Source: Bryoerythrophyllum caledonicum | Lineage: Eukaryota; Streptophyta; Bryopsida; Pottiales; Pottiaceae | NCBI GenBank assembly: GCA_963971425.1 | Contig: OZ020519.1 | Span: 7,890,028-7,954,027 of the forward strand | Reading direction: 5' to 3' | DNA length: 64,000 nucleotides | In this document: in pieces, positions 22,589 through 33,506 of the stretch | Layout of the letters: every line of letters begins with the position of its first letter | How positions within the stretch are numbered: position 1 is the first letter of the stretch | Made by a program: the position numbers and the translations under genes | The notes under the pieces: generated by a model | Told to the model about the DNA's origin: nothing | What the model saw: the letters and a program-made list of their open reading frames with translations, nothing else | Databases searched by the model: none

Positions 22589-25500
22589 TCACAGCTCATC
22601 TGCTGGCGGAACGACTCCCTCCACGTGTCCAATGGCGCTACCTACCATAGCGGATAGTTCATGATCCTCCACTGGACGATCTCCCACATCTTCGATGCCA
22701 ATGGACGCACACTCAACAAATCGGTAATTGCCAGGAACACCCTCCCGCGTATGCCTTACCCTATCATCATTATAGAAAAAGCCATCCTTTGCATTGAAGG
22801 ACATCTCTCGCTCTGATGAGAAGGCCCCCTGAAATGCAATGATGTCCTCGGATACGCTAGATCTTGGAACGGGAGGCAAACCTGGTCCGGTATCACTCTG
22901 AGTACCTCCGAACGTCTCTTGTGTCTCCGATACAGGCTCTGATTGAGGAGGCATCGAAGGCTGTCGAATCCTCCTCTGCACCGAAAAAAATTCACATGAA
23001 TCCAATCCTTCTTCCTCCATCTCCAACCTAGGACCATCAAATGTACGCCCCCGTCCTGCCCCTGCCGCCAAACTAACATCTACTACACCTGTATCTTGCA
23101 TCCTCTCTGTAGGTGTTGCAGACGTCGCCCCTGAAGTATCTCCTACCGTCCGCTGCGTTGATGGAATTCTCTCTCCATCCTCATCGGCGTCTGAATCACT
23201 GCCAGATGAAAAATCTTCAGTGGTACCTGAACGTGGCAATCTCTCATGTAAACCACCTCCATCCTCATTGTCCTCTTCATTCCTCACTCCACCAACCACA
23301 TCTTCGGTCTCAGGTATGGTGTTGCAACCAGTACTTGTTCCACCAGTCCTGACCAACAGTTGTCCTTGGAAATTGTCGGACAACTCATTGTACAGGAATG
23401 AAACTCTATCTGTACAATCGTCAATGATGAAAACCTCAGATCCCTGGAAATCTCCTTCAAGGATCGTGGGAATGGCCGTAGATATGTTACACGCCACTAA
23501 ACCCCAACCACGGGGCAAGTATGAGCCCACTAGTCTTGCGAGCTCTGATGGAGATCTCTCAAGTGAATCAACTTCAGAGGGTTGGCGTGCCTCACTCCAG
23601 TGATCCAAGAATACAAGTGGAAGTGGAACGTCTCCAGAAACATAGTTCGGGCCAGGAGATGTACCCACAGGGTGCTGCATACAAATCACAACATCGCCAA
23701 TCGGTTGTACTACTTGCTCCAGACGCCCATTCTCTGTAAAATCAAGAGCATAGGGATTAATCGAGTTGGGATCAAAGGCCCAGCATCCACGTCGCGTAGT
23801 ACATCCCTCTGGAAGCTTCACCTTCGTGAAAAACTCCTCATTGGCATACACAGCCGCAGGTAACAAGAAGATGACGTTCCATCGTTCAATATTTGCCATC
23901 CATAATGTCAGCTGTGCAAAAGCTGCGGATAATTGGGCGTCTCCCCAATGACCATCTCCATGCCTCCCACCGCCACGTCGACAATCAATCACCCACAAAC
24001 ATGGTTTCCCCAACTCTATGTAGTCGGTGCGGAATAATCCTCTTCTACACCGAACCGGAAGAAGATTCTCTGTGTCGCTCTGCCCTGGCCTCTTGACTTC
24101 CATCTGCCATTCCCAATTAGCAGTAGTCAATTCTCCCACATCCACGGACAGTCCAATGTATCCACGCCCCCCTGCTGCAATGTCACCATAATGAAACCTG
24201 ATGGAAGGGGGGATGAGGTAGCCTATGTCTTCCAGTTTAGACACCTTCCCTCGCACAGGAGCACTCCAAGCTTTTTTCGTGGCAGCATTCAAAAGCTTCC
24301 CAAAGATATCCAGTTGTGCACTACTCCTCGGAAAATACTTCGCTACACGGATACGAAAGAACTCTTCCATGGAATCAGGTGTACTTTCCTTATTCTCCAC
24401 CATCAACCAACGGATCGAATTCATCACAGCTTCTCGTCTGTGATATCGGTCAACCACACCGGCAATCGTACGAGGATGTGGATTCTTGTCTTTTACACCG
24501 TCGAAGTAATATGCTTGAGAAGGTCTTACTCCATCCTCCCTCACCAGCTTCGCTGTAGCAGACTTTGCCAACCGAAGATAATATGGATTCGGAACCCTAC
24601 CTAGAGGCCTCAACCAATTCTGCGTCATCTCTTTTCTTGTTGGTCGTACGTCCACATTTGGATCCAGCTCTTTCTTCCTCGCCATGTCCTTCCACTTGTC
24701 CTCTTCCTCCTTGCTGTAAAAGAGAATGCCGTCTTCGTAGTCCTTGCATACTTGAATGATAGCTTCGAAGTAGTCATTGCTCGGATTCCATGCATGATTG
24801 GTCAGATCCTCCATGTTTTTGGCCAACCTCTTCACCGTGACAACTCCATCCCCCTTGGGCAACTTATGCACTGCACTTGCCGCACTCACCAAAGCAACAG
24901 CCCTGCGTGCATCGTCCGCACGTAGTGTGCTATCAGGCCTCCCGTATAGATTCCAAATCTGACGGAGCTTCCTCAAATCCTCCTCCATGGTAGAATATGA
25001 ATGTCTCTGGAACTCCGCCACGTTGATCCGCGCAGACTTCTCAATGTAAAAGCGACGATCATCATACACCACAAAAGAGGCCTCCCGCCGCTCAAACGTG
25101 TCCAGATACTCGTTTAAAGACATAGTACCATCTCTCCACTGCTGCTGTGCAAACTTACAAGCTGCTACTATATGTTGCCCATCCACCGGTTCCCAAATGA
25201 TATGATCTTGAAGCCAAGAATACTGGGATCCCATAGCACCCTGTGCAGATGCACTCCCGTGTGCAATGAACATGCGCTCAAACTCTCGTGCGGTTCCTAC
25301 CAACGGAAATGGCAGCTCTTCCTTCTCAACGACACCATCATCGGTGGTAGTATGCACGATGTATCTGATCGGTCGAAGTACCAATCTACTCACCCGAGTC
25401 GCGGATTCTGGGTCCCGTAAGCGGTTGAATACTTCTATGACCCTCTTCTGTGATAAAACCCGGTGGTTGATTTCTGGATTCTCCACAGAGACAATGCGGT

Positions 25501-25681
25501 CTATGTGTGCCTTAAACACAAAATTCCCCCACACTGATCCTTTCGCAATCTCCTCTGTTGTAGGCACTGGTGCTTTTAAATTCATTGGAGTTGGAAGATC
25601 CTGTGGTATCTCCGCATTGTCTTCAAAATCCTCTGGTATACTGTCTGGAAGGTTGTGAAAATCTTCTTCCTCCGGCGCCAT
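22589..25681 (-). CDS. ParB-like plus beta-class DNA-methyltransferase-like protein (transposon-borne)
   Basis: An uninterrupted 1030-residue frame. Residues about 50-210 include EPVDGQHIVAACKFAQQQ (165-182), like the G-Q-H-R/A-A core of ParB/DGQHR domains. Residues about 500-765 resemble a permuted N4/N6 DNA methyltransferase. A hydrophobic strand VID is followed by C-R-R-G-G-G...H-W-G-D (564-581) where such enzymes have D-P-P-Y-G...W-D. Then SELARLVGSYLPRGWGLVAC (712-731) and EVFIIDDCTDRV (749-760) sit where they have the V-L-D-P-F-x-G-S-G strand and the acidic cofactor site. Both key motifs are altered, so activity is doubtful. Residues 765-1030 are acidic and low-complexity. It may be a DNA-binding accessory protein. 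The fold call is an inference. Confidence 0.5.
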   Translation of the reverse strand: MAPEEEDFHNLPDSIPEDFEDNAEIPQDLPTPMNLKAPVPTTEEIAKGSVWGNFVFKAHIDRIVSVENPEINHRVLSQKRVIEVFNRLRDPESATRVSRLVLRPIRYIVHTTTDDGVVEKEELPFPLVGTAREFERMFIAHGSASAQGAMGSQYSWLQDHIIWEPVDGQHIVAACKFAQQQWRDGTMSLNEYLDTFERREASFVVYDDRRFYIEKSARINVAEFQRHSYSTMEEDLRKLRQIWNLYGRPDSTLRADDARRAVALVSAASAVHKLPKGDGVVTVKRLAKNMEDLTNHAWNPSNDYFEAIIQVCKDYEDGILFYSKEEEDKWKDMARKKELDPNVDVRPTRKEMTQNWLRPLGRVPNPYYLRLAKSATAKLVREDGVRPSQAYYFDGVKDKNPHPRTIAGVVDRYHRREAVMNSIRWLMVENKESTPDSMEEFFRIRVAKYFPRSSAQLDIFGKLLNAATKKAWSAPVRGKVSKLEDIGYLIPPSIRFHYGDIAAGGRGYIGLSVDVGELTTANWEWQMEVKRPGQSDTENLLPVRCRRGLFRTDYIELGKPCLWVIDCRRGGGRHGDGHWGDAQLSAAFAQLTLWMANIERWNVIFLLPAAVYANEEFFTKVKLPEGCTTRRGCWAFDPNSINPYALDFTENGRLEQVVQPIGDVVICMQHPVGTSPGPNYVSGDVPLPLVFLDHWSEARQPSEVDSLERSPSELARLVGSYLPRGWGLVACNISTAIPTILEGDFQGSEVFIIDDCTDRVSFLYNELSDNFQGQLLVRTGGTSTGCNTIPETEDVVGGVRNEEDNEDGGGLHERLPRSGTTEDFSSGSDSDADEDGERIPSTQRTVGDTSGATSATPTERMQDTGVVDVSLAAGAGRGRTFDGPRLEMEEEGLDSCEFFSVQRRIRQPSMPPQSEPVSETQETFGGTQSDTGPGLPPVPRSSVSEDIIAFQGAFSSEREMSFNAKDGFFYNDDRVRHTREGVPGNYRFVECASIGIEDVGDRPVEDHELSAMVGSAIGHVEGVVPPADEL

Positions 25682-25687
25682 GGCTGA

Positions 25688-26533
25688 CTAATCAGCTAAA
25701 TCTCCCGGTGCAGATGTAGGGGCCCTACGATGACCATCAGACGTCCTGAGCCCCGACCTAGGAATCCTGGCACCTGATCTTGCACTTCTCCCAATCAACC
25801 TCCTCTCACTTGGATCCAAACTTGATGGGCCTTCTCTTGAACCAAAAGCTACATCACTGTCAACACGTCGTGGCCTCTTCGTAGGACGTCTACTCGTTAA
25901 TGGAGGATTCGGTAATGTCTGTACCTCAGAAGTTGTGGCGGGATGTTGGCCTCCACTTCCTCTCCCCCCCTCCAATGGTCGCCAATCCAGTTGCAACGGC
26001 TCAGCAAGAATTCGATAAACTTCTGTTTCTTCCGGTTCCGCTGGTGGGGCTTGAGTTGTCGCACGTGATGGGTCCCTCTCCCGAAATGCCTCATATCGAA
26101 TATGTTCCTCCATAATCTTCTTAGCCTTCAGCACCATCTCCGGTGATAACGCTAAACAGGCTAAGACGTTGTTGTGTCTAGCAGTACGTACTGCAAGAGA
26201 GATGTTCAACCAAAACGTCTGCAATGATTTGAGGAATTTCACTTGACCTGGATTTTGAAGAAGATTCAAAGGGACAGGTGCAAGTAGCAACTTCTTCGAA
26301 AGAGAAGTCTTCACCTCCGATTGACCTGGACCCACTACGCAAGTAATGTATACCATATCATCACGTCGAAGAGTGATTGCTTGAATTTTGCCAAAACTCT
26401 TCCCCAACGCTGATGTACGCTTTCCCAACTCAAAGGGATAATCCGTCACCCACAAGAAGGCGTTCGACTCATCCACTTCCGCGATCCACCAGCCGTGGCT
26501 CTCCCAGATTCTATCAATATTTGGTGGTGCCAT
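25688..26533 (-). CDS. transposon-borne protein with basic C terminus, function unknown
   Basis: 281 residues starting MAPPNIDRIWESHGWW. The N-terminal 110 residues alternate beta-strand-like segments (AFLWVTDYPFELGKR, MVYITCVVGPG), suggesting a small barrel or BAH/PWWP-like fold, not proven. The C-terminal third is Arg/Ser/Pro-rich with a nuclear-localisation-like patch, RRPTKRPRRVD. Its stop lies six bases before the ATG of the 1030-residue gene and in the same frame. The two are therefore either a broken fusion or one transcript with a leaky stop. Not recognised as a known family. Confidence 0.6.
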   Translation of the reverse strand: MAPPNIDRIWESHGWWIAEVDESNAFLWVTDYPFELGKRTSALGKSFGKIQAITLRRDDMVYITCVVGPGQSEVKTSLSKKLLLAPVPLNLLQNPGQVKFLKSLQTFWLNISLAVRTARHNNVLACLALSPEMVLKAKKIMEEHIRYEAFRERDPSRATTQAPPAEPEETEVYRILAEPLQLDWRPLEGGRGSGGQHPATTSEVQTLPNPPLTSRRPTKRPRRVDSDVAFGSREGPSSLDPSERRLIGRSARSGARIPRSGLRTSDGHRRAPTSAPGDLAD

Positions 26534-26581
26534 AACGCAACACTCAAAAAACCTGTATATCATTACAAAACGATAGTCACT

Positions 26582-27571
26582 ATTAGTATGGAATAAGAAT
26601 TTTTGAACCACCACTAATTGCACAATTTTTTTGAACATGCAACACCCCTTGTCTACGTTTAAAAACTTTTGCACTACGGAAGATCTAAATCCAATACCAT
26701 TGTGTTAAGCATGTTGTTAGTTCTTTGGTGAAATAGCATATTAATCCAAATCAATTATTTTCACACATTGTCACACATTTTCGGCCAAAGTACCAAAAAC
26801 ACTTCTACCTTTCTACATAAATCTTCGAGATCTTCGTATGATTCACTTTTGATTTTTCCTACGGCATTATGTCATGTAAACCTTCTAATTGACCATTTAG
26901 ATTCTAATTTCAAACAAAATGAAGTTAAAAAATAAATAAATAACATGAATTAAGAATTTTTGAACCTCCACTCATTGTACAATTTTTTAGAATATGCTAC
27001 ACTCCTTTTCTACCTCTAAAAACTTTTGCACTATACAAGATCTAAATCCAATAGCATCGCGTGAAGCATGTTGTTAGTTCTTTGGTAAAATAGCATATCA
27101 ATCCAAGTCAATTATTTTCACACATTGTCACACATTTTCGGCCAACGTACCAAAAAAACCACTACCTTCCCACATAAAACTTTGAGATCTTCGTATTATT
27201 CACTTTTGATTTTTCCTACAACATTATGTGATGTAAAACTTCTTATTGACCATTTGGATTCTCATTTAAAACAATATCGAGTTCCCCAAAAAATATAACG
27301 TGAATTGAGAATTTTTGAACCTCCACTCATTGCACAATTTTTTTGAATATGCTCCACTCCTTGTCTACCTCTAAAAATTGGTACATAGCAAACTAACATC
27401 ATGATTAACATTATGGTAATTAATTGAGACCCTTTAAAATGCAAAAATTGGACACCAATTGAAGTCAAAGTCTGCTGATCCATAAAACGCAGGAATGAAA
27501 ATGAGCCTATTCTCAATTTCAAACATTATAATCTTTCAATCCGTGCGGTCAAACTTTATGAAATTTTGTGA
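26582..27571. repeat. tandem A-family-derived repeat, about 350-bp unit
   Basis: The unit beginning near AGAATTTTTGAACC starts at about 26600, 26953 and 27309, each followed by TCACACATTGTCACACATTTTCGG-type sequence in the first two copies. The third copy diverges into the usual A interior before the N gap. It lies just upstream of the 281-residue gene. Confidence 0.7.
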
Positions 27572-27771
27572 NNNNNNNNNNNNNNNNNNNNNNNNNNNNN
27601 NNNNNNNNNNNNNNNNNNNNNNNNNNNNNNNNNNNNNNNNNNNNNNNNNNNNNNNNNNNNNNNNNNNNNNNNNNNNNNNNNNNNNNNNNNNNNNNNNNNN
27701 NNNNNNNNNNNNNNNNNNNNNNNNNNNNNNNNNNNNNNNNNNNNNNNNNNNNNNNNNNNNNNNNNNNNNNN
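27572..27771. other. assembly gap (200 N)
   Basis: A run of exactly 200 N, the usual length for a gap of unknown size, lies inside the repeat-rich middle of the 12.1-kb transposon. Confidence 0.99.
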
Positions 27772-27872
27772 CACGAAGCTCTTTCTCACTTTCGTCGAGA
27801 GGAATCACGAAGGTCCTTGCATGAGGTTTGAGCCAAGAAGTTTTTGGATGGATGGAGGAGCACCAGGAGTTG

Positions 27873-28070
27873 GGGGTGTGCGCGCGCACACCCCATGAGG
27901 CGTCACGCGAACGCCATGGGGAACGAGGGGACTAGGGTTTGGTTTTAGGGTTTGGGTTTCTAGTTGCGGCGGCTAGGGTTTAGTTGTGGCGGCTAGGGTT
28001 TGGTTCTGGCGGCTAGGGATTGGTTGCGGCGGTTAGGTTTGGCTGCGGCAGCTAGGGTTTGAAGTAGTGT
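27873..28070. repeat. perfect 22-bp palindrome and a 20-21-bp telomere-like minisatellite
   Basis: A perfect palindrome centred on CGCGCG with GGGGTGTG/CACACCCC arms lies at 27873-27894. From about 27925 it is followed by five to six units of GGTTGCGGCGGCTAGGGTTT. The minisatellite is GC-rich within an AT-rich neighbourhood. Confidence 0.75.
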
Positions 28071-29150
28071 GCTGATGTGCCATTCCATAGATTTAGTGCC
28101 ACACTACGGGGCTACTCACATTACTGAAGTTTTCAGTGGGTTTTGGTGTCACTATTTGATGTTACTAGTTGACTGACTAGTTGTAAACAAATAACTTCTG
28201 TTGTATTTGTAATTTTTGAACATACTGAAGGTGTCCTCGTTTGTATGCTCAAATATTGGTACTGCTGACCTTACACTATTGTAAATCTGACCGATCTATT
28301 ATCATCATGAACCTAACCCTGGAGTTCCCTCGGATTCAGAATTGAAACAAGGTTAGAAGCTTACCAAATTTGCAGAAGTCTCCTCGATGTGCAAATTTCC
28401 TTCAATCTACACAGTCCACACAAAGTTGACAGAAGTCAGTGACTGAAGTAAAAACGCACATGGCCTTGAGCTTTCGATTGCAAGAGAGCTTACCTTAGGT
28501 ACTGGGAAGAGAAATGACCTCCAGATTTTCACAGAAACCTTGTATCCATGCTGGAAACTTGTGCCTGAAGTATACTAGTCAAAATTTGACTTTCGAAATT
28601 TGGACCTTTTGCTTTGTATTTTCTTATGTTAAAAATTTTTACATAATATATTAAAATTTTGGGCTATATGTAATACGAAGATACATAGGAGTTTTTATCA
28701 CATAGTTTACCATATAAATTTTATGCATGTGTCGCAGGTAAAGTGGGAAGGGTTGAAAAACATGTCCAATAACGACAGAATGGTGATTCAATGTTTAACG
28801 CCATCAAGCATCAGTGCGTGTACCACTAATACCTGCTACGTATCTTGAGGTAAACATTTATTTTTATACAAGTTTAAGATTGATTATTGATTGATCTTCT
28901 ATACTATGTTGTTTGTAGAATAACTTTTATGTGGATGTACAAACCTTTCTTTTATTAGGGATTGCAGTAATAGCTCGTAGACAACATGGTTCATTTTCTT
29001 CCCTAGGTTCAGTGGATTCCCTCCGTTTTCAGTTCACTTGGATTCAAAAGATTGCATCACACCTGATCTAGATTCATTATCATCATGTCAAAACTGATAT
29101 AAGTTCCATTTTACACCAATGTTTAGGGATACAATAGAGGTGTAGCATAT
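28071..29150. other. central non-coding part of the 12.1-kb transposon
   Basis: No coding frame is supported. The part from about 28975 to 29150 reads as a fragment of a family-A copy in the opposite orientation (TTCATTTTCTTCCCTAGGTT, GTGTAGCATATTT). Confidence 0.45.
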
Positions 29151-30098
29151 TTAGCCCCTAAAGGATCATGTGTCATAAATAAGATTTTTCAAAATTTAGG
29201 CACGTTGCTATGGTGTCAGTTTCCAACATTCCTTCTTTGAAAATTTTACTATAGAAAGGCATTACCAAGACTTCAGTGGGAAAACAATTTTTACCTTAAT
29301 TGGACATTTGATAAAAAAGTATAAGGGTTTTGAATTTCAAATGGGGAGAGCGGGCAAGTCCGGCACGTCCAAAAACTTTTGCTTAGACACTCTGTTAAAT
29401 GTGAGATTTCCAGTACTTGCAAGTAATATTATTTCCTTTGATGTTGTCAAAATAAGTTCTTGTCTTTAGTGAAAAATAACATACCAACACAAACATTTTC
29501 ACACATTGTCAGCCAGTGTTGGGCAAGGTATCCACAAAACGTCTTGTTTTTCAAATAAAACCTAGATATCTTTTTATTTTTTAGTTTTTATTTTTTCCAG
29601 AACAATATGTGGTGTAAACCTTCTTATTGACCTTTTGGAGTACCAATCTAAAACATATTAAGTTCACAAAAATCTACAGAGTGAATTAACAAATTCCGAA
29701 CTTCCACTCCTTGCTTAATTGTTTTGAATATGCTACACCCGTTCTCTACCTCTAAAAATTGGTGTACAAGGAACTAACATCATGCTTAACAAGATGGTTA
29801 TGGATTTAGACCTTCTGTAGTGCAAAAATTTGACACCAAGTGAAGTCAAAATCTACTAATCCACTCAACGCAGGAAAGAAAATGAACCATATGCTTGACT
29901 CAAACACTATTATCTTTCAATCTGTGCGGTCAAAGTTTATGAAATTTTGTTTATATATTACTTAATAAACCTTAAGTGAGATCCTACGGTCAAAACTAGA
30001 AATTAAATTTTTCGTCTCCATTTTTGTTTATTGCATTAGAATCCAACAATTTTGAAGTCTTTTTTGTGTAAGACTGTCATTGTACCTTCAGGGTTAAA
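29151..30098. mobile_element. family-A non-autonomous element nested in the 12.1-kb transposon
   Basis: It starts TTAGCCCCTAAAGGATC and ends CCTTCAGGGTTAA. The interior holds the family's TTTTCACACATTGTCAG, TTCTCTACCTCTAAAAATTG and TCAACGCAGGAAAGAAAATG segments. It is about 950 bases long and non-coding. Confidence 0.7.
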
Positions 30099-30315
30099 GA
30101 CTCCGTGCAAGGAATTCATGCTCTATAAATTCTTATTTTTTTCATTTCAAAGCAGTTTTATCAAAAAGTCCAATTTCATCATCATATTTTGAACAGTAAA
30201 TATGTGTTTAGAAACATTTCTTTTATTAGATGAATGGTGCTTTGAAGGTTTAGAATTAGTACATGTATTTTGACTAATGTGCAGCCATAATGTTCCTATG
30301 TTTTTAATAGTGATA

Positions 30316-30834
30316 ATGGAGAGCCGCACGATTCAGACTCCTTCGATACGGCCACACATCCAAATGGATAATATACATTCCAATAGCTCAGTGGGGGCTC
30401 GTTTAGTACGAGCAGCACGTGCAAGGCAAATTCAACAGAGATCTGTTGGGATCATGACATCTGAATTAGATACGGCCGTAGAATTGCTTTCTGAGAGAGG
30501 AGATGTGGTGGGCTTAGCAACTAGGGAGCATGCATTCAAAAGTGGCATGGAATTGAATGGGTCGAAGTTGTTCCCATACGAGGTGGCGGTGCGTATCACT
30601 AGGGTAGATGATGCATTGCATTGGACCGGAGAGATTGTAGGAGAACGCCTTGGCATGTGTATGGGCTTGATCATTCGTTGGCATCGGTCTTTGCTACGTG
30701 TAGTGGCTGTAGAACTTGATATTACAGATGTCCATGGTGACATTGGATCACAGATAGCGCCTGCACAAGTGATGGCTCCAGAATTTAATTTCCCTGAGTT
30801 CATCAACACACCTGGATCCACCCAGAGGTCTTGA
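30316..30834 (+). CDS. small unknown protein or 5' exon on the right arm of the 12.1-kb transposon
   Basis: About 172 residues from MESRTIQTPS. It is Arg-rich at the start (LVRAARARQIQQRS), then mixed alpha/beta. No family is recognised. It lies just upstream of the transposase in the same direction and may be its first exon, but no clean splice joins the two frames. The codon pattern and length suggest a real gene of the element. Confidence 0.45.
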   Translation: MESRTIQTPSIRPHIQMDNIHSNSSVGARLVRAARARQIQQRSVGIMTSELDTAVELLSERGDVVGLATREHAFKSGMELNGSKLFPYEVAVRITRVDDALHWTGEIVGERLGMCMGLIIRWHRSLLRVVAVELDITDVHGDIGSQIAPAQVMAPEFNFPEFINTPGSTQRS

Positions 30835-30908
30835 CGCAGTAGTCAAGCTTCTAACGCCATAGATGAAATTCGCCGTTTTCCCAGCCTACTCCCTCAAATA
30901 TCCAAGAT

Positions 30909-33506
30909 TTGCCCCATGTAGATGGATTTTCTTATCTGAGACCAGCACGTCGTCCCTATTCTATGCAAAATAGGAGAAGGAGAGATTCAAGGGAGACATC
31001 ATTGACAGAAGCTGCACCATTTAAGGTATCGCTTAGAAGCGTGCAAATTGCAATGGCACAAGGAGGATGCAAACGCAATTGTTTGAGGGACGTTCCAGCA
31101 AGGTATCTATTGGACATGCGATATAATGCATGGGCTACTGAGTTTTCAGTACGAAGTACGTGGATGAGACAGATGCTGGTTTCTTTTTATACAAGGACGG
31201 AAGGAACTCGTCGAGACAAGTTTGTAACAAAGTTAGATGGGAAAGAAGTTTGCAATGCTTGCTACGCTCTTGGGGTTGGATATTCACAGAGGCGCTTTAA
31301 GCAATTGAAGAAGGACTGTCTAATATATGGGAGAGTGACATCGATTCACGGCAATACCCTTTCAAATCCGATCAGAGAGAGCACTAGAATGTCTGCAGCA
31401 GAAGCTTGCTTTAAATCATTTATCGATGAAGCTGGTTGTCCTCAACCTCATCGTTGTATTCGCCGTAAGAGTGACAACGAAGTGGTGCTTCTCATTCTCC
31501 TTCCTATGAATACAGCCAAATTTGATGTATTCAATTACGTGAACGAGGAGGTCAAGAGAATTTGTAATGGTGAAACCATTTCTATGAGTTCGTTCCGGAG
31601 GATGTGGCGCATCAAGTATCCCCACGTTCAGGTACCTCCATTCTCAAGATTCTCAAAGTGTTATCATTGTTGAGAGTATAAATGTGCCATGGAGGGAACC
31701 ACCAATGCGGATGCAAGGATAAAAATAAAGGAGTTGTTTATGTTGCATCTGCGCAACCAGATGGAAGAACGTAGGCATTATTGGATATTCAAGAGGTCGT
31801 GTTATATTAGCCCTGAGTTGTACATGTGCATCATAGTGGATGGCATGGACCAAAATACGACCATGGTACCGAGGATGCGTCAGACTGTGAAGAACATTGA
31901 ACACCGATTTGTGAAGACCCATCTATGTGGTGCTCTTGTACATGGGATTGGTTTATATTGCGACGTGTGGTTTGGGGCTCACCACAAACACGATAGCAAC
32001 CAAGTCGTGAGTACATTGTTGTACGTGATAGGAGATGTGTTGCGGAGGAGGGGCTTTTTGCCACCAACACTGCGAATTCAGGCGGACAACTCCACACGTG
32101 AGAACAAAAACATTTATATGTTTGCTCTATGTGCTACATTGGTGGGATTGGGGTTTTTTCAGGAGGTAGAACTATCTTTTCTCATAGTGGGCCATACACA
32201 CGAAGATATTGATCAACGCTTCAGTTGTATATCAAATACGTTGAAGAGGTCGGACGTGGATTCGTTGAAGGAAATGATGAGTCTTATAGAACGAGGAACA
32301 TCCCCTACGGAGGCATTTGTTAGCGCGCGGCTGCTAGAGAATGTATGGGATTGGAAAATGTTCATAACTCCTCACTTATTGACAGGTCAGGATTCATTGG
32401 TGGGCATAACATTTCCGCACCACATGCGATTCTATATGGACAATCGAGAAGGGACTCGTGAGGTTCGAGTACAACACAAGCATTATTGCAAGGATCCATG
32501 GGGACCGGAGGCAGGGACGAAAACTTTGAGGTCATTGCCAAGTAGGGATGAGCGACCATCGTTTGCGGAAGTATTTGCAGCGGACGAACGGGAGTTGAAG
32601 GCGTTGGATGACTTCATTATATATAAACAAAGGTGCATTCAACGGTTGCAGCATGAGGACAAGAATCGTGAGGCAAAAGTAGAGGCTGAAAGATTGAAAC
32701 TCTATTTAGCTCAATTTCCACACAAAGACCGTAGCAATGAGCATCGTACCTCACCGTTTTGGCCTTCAGAGTTCTCCAACATCGGACCTACAGAGAGTGC
32801 ATCTTTGGATGTAATGGATGGTGCAAGTGAAGAAAATCGCGAGGTACATGTCGTAGAGCAGGTAGTGGCCATGCTTCCAAATGCCGAGGCTCGAGGATAC
32901 TTTGGTCCTCGTAGAGGAAGACCCTCTAATCAAGCAGTGCGTAGGGCACAACAAACAGAGCGCAACTATGTTGAGGAACGCGCCGAAGAAGGAGCAATGT
33001 ATGAAGGTAATCACGACCCATTTCCACCATTTAATCCACAATCTGATATCCGTTGTGGACAGTTTGTAGCCTTGAGTGTTGATCGAGCAGAGATAGAAGG
33101 CGGTGTACCATTCTATGTGGGGAAAGTGATTGAGGAAGGAAAAAACCGATGGAGACTTAAGATTAAAGTTTGTTGGTATTGGCCCATCATCCAAAGGGGG
33201 GTTGCTGATGGACATGGATCTTCTGCACAACGATATGCGAATTGCATGGATTCATTCTGGGAGCCATCTGGGGAGAACCATAGTTGGGTAGAGAAAGATG
33301 CATGCATTTTTTCATGGGTAGACACACCGGAAAGAACCATGTCCGGGGCCAACGGGTGCAGAAAGCGCAATGTATTTGGAGTGCAAGTTGAAAGCAGGAT
33401 TCGCATTCTTCAATCGGCAAAGGCTCACATCCTACAATATATTGCAATGCAAACCGAAGCTATCGATGACGACCGTTTGCAAGCAGCCCTAAATTCTATG
33501 GAGTAG
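30909..33506 (+). CDS. DUF7869-type DDE transposase of the 12.1-kb transposon
   Basis: Two frame-matched parts, 30909-31673 and 31689-33506, are separated by one in-frame TGA right after a FSKCYHC motif. The first part has CKRNCL, a VCNACYALGVGYSQRRF segment and SIHGNT, typical of the region before the catalytic core. The second has IIVDGMDQ, IQADNSTRENKN (first part of the core) and VGHTHEDIDQRFS, the signature of DUF7869 proteins common in oomycete, algal and bryophyte repeats. Asp51, Asp133 and Asp173/175 of the second part are candidate metal ligands. The C-terminal region (PFYVGKV...LKIKVCWYWP) looks like a small barrel reader domain. The true start is uncertain; the open frame begins about 30867. 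Confidence 0.7.

Noticed and set aside
27536-27889. Open frames spanning the N run
   Set aside because: They exist only because N codons are not stops.
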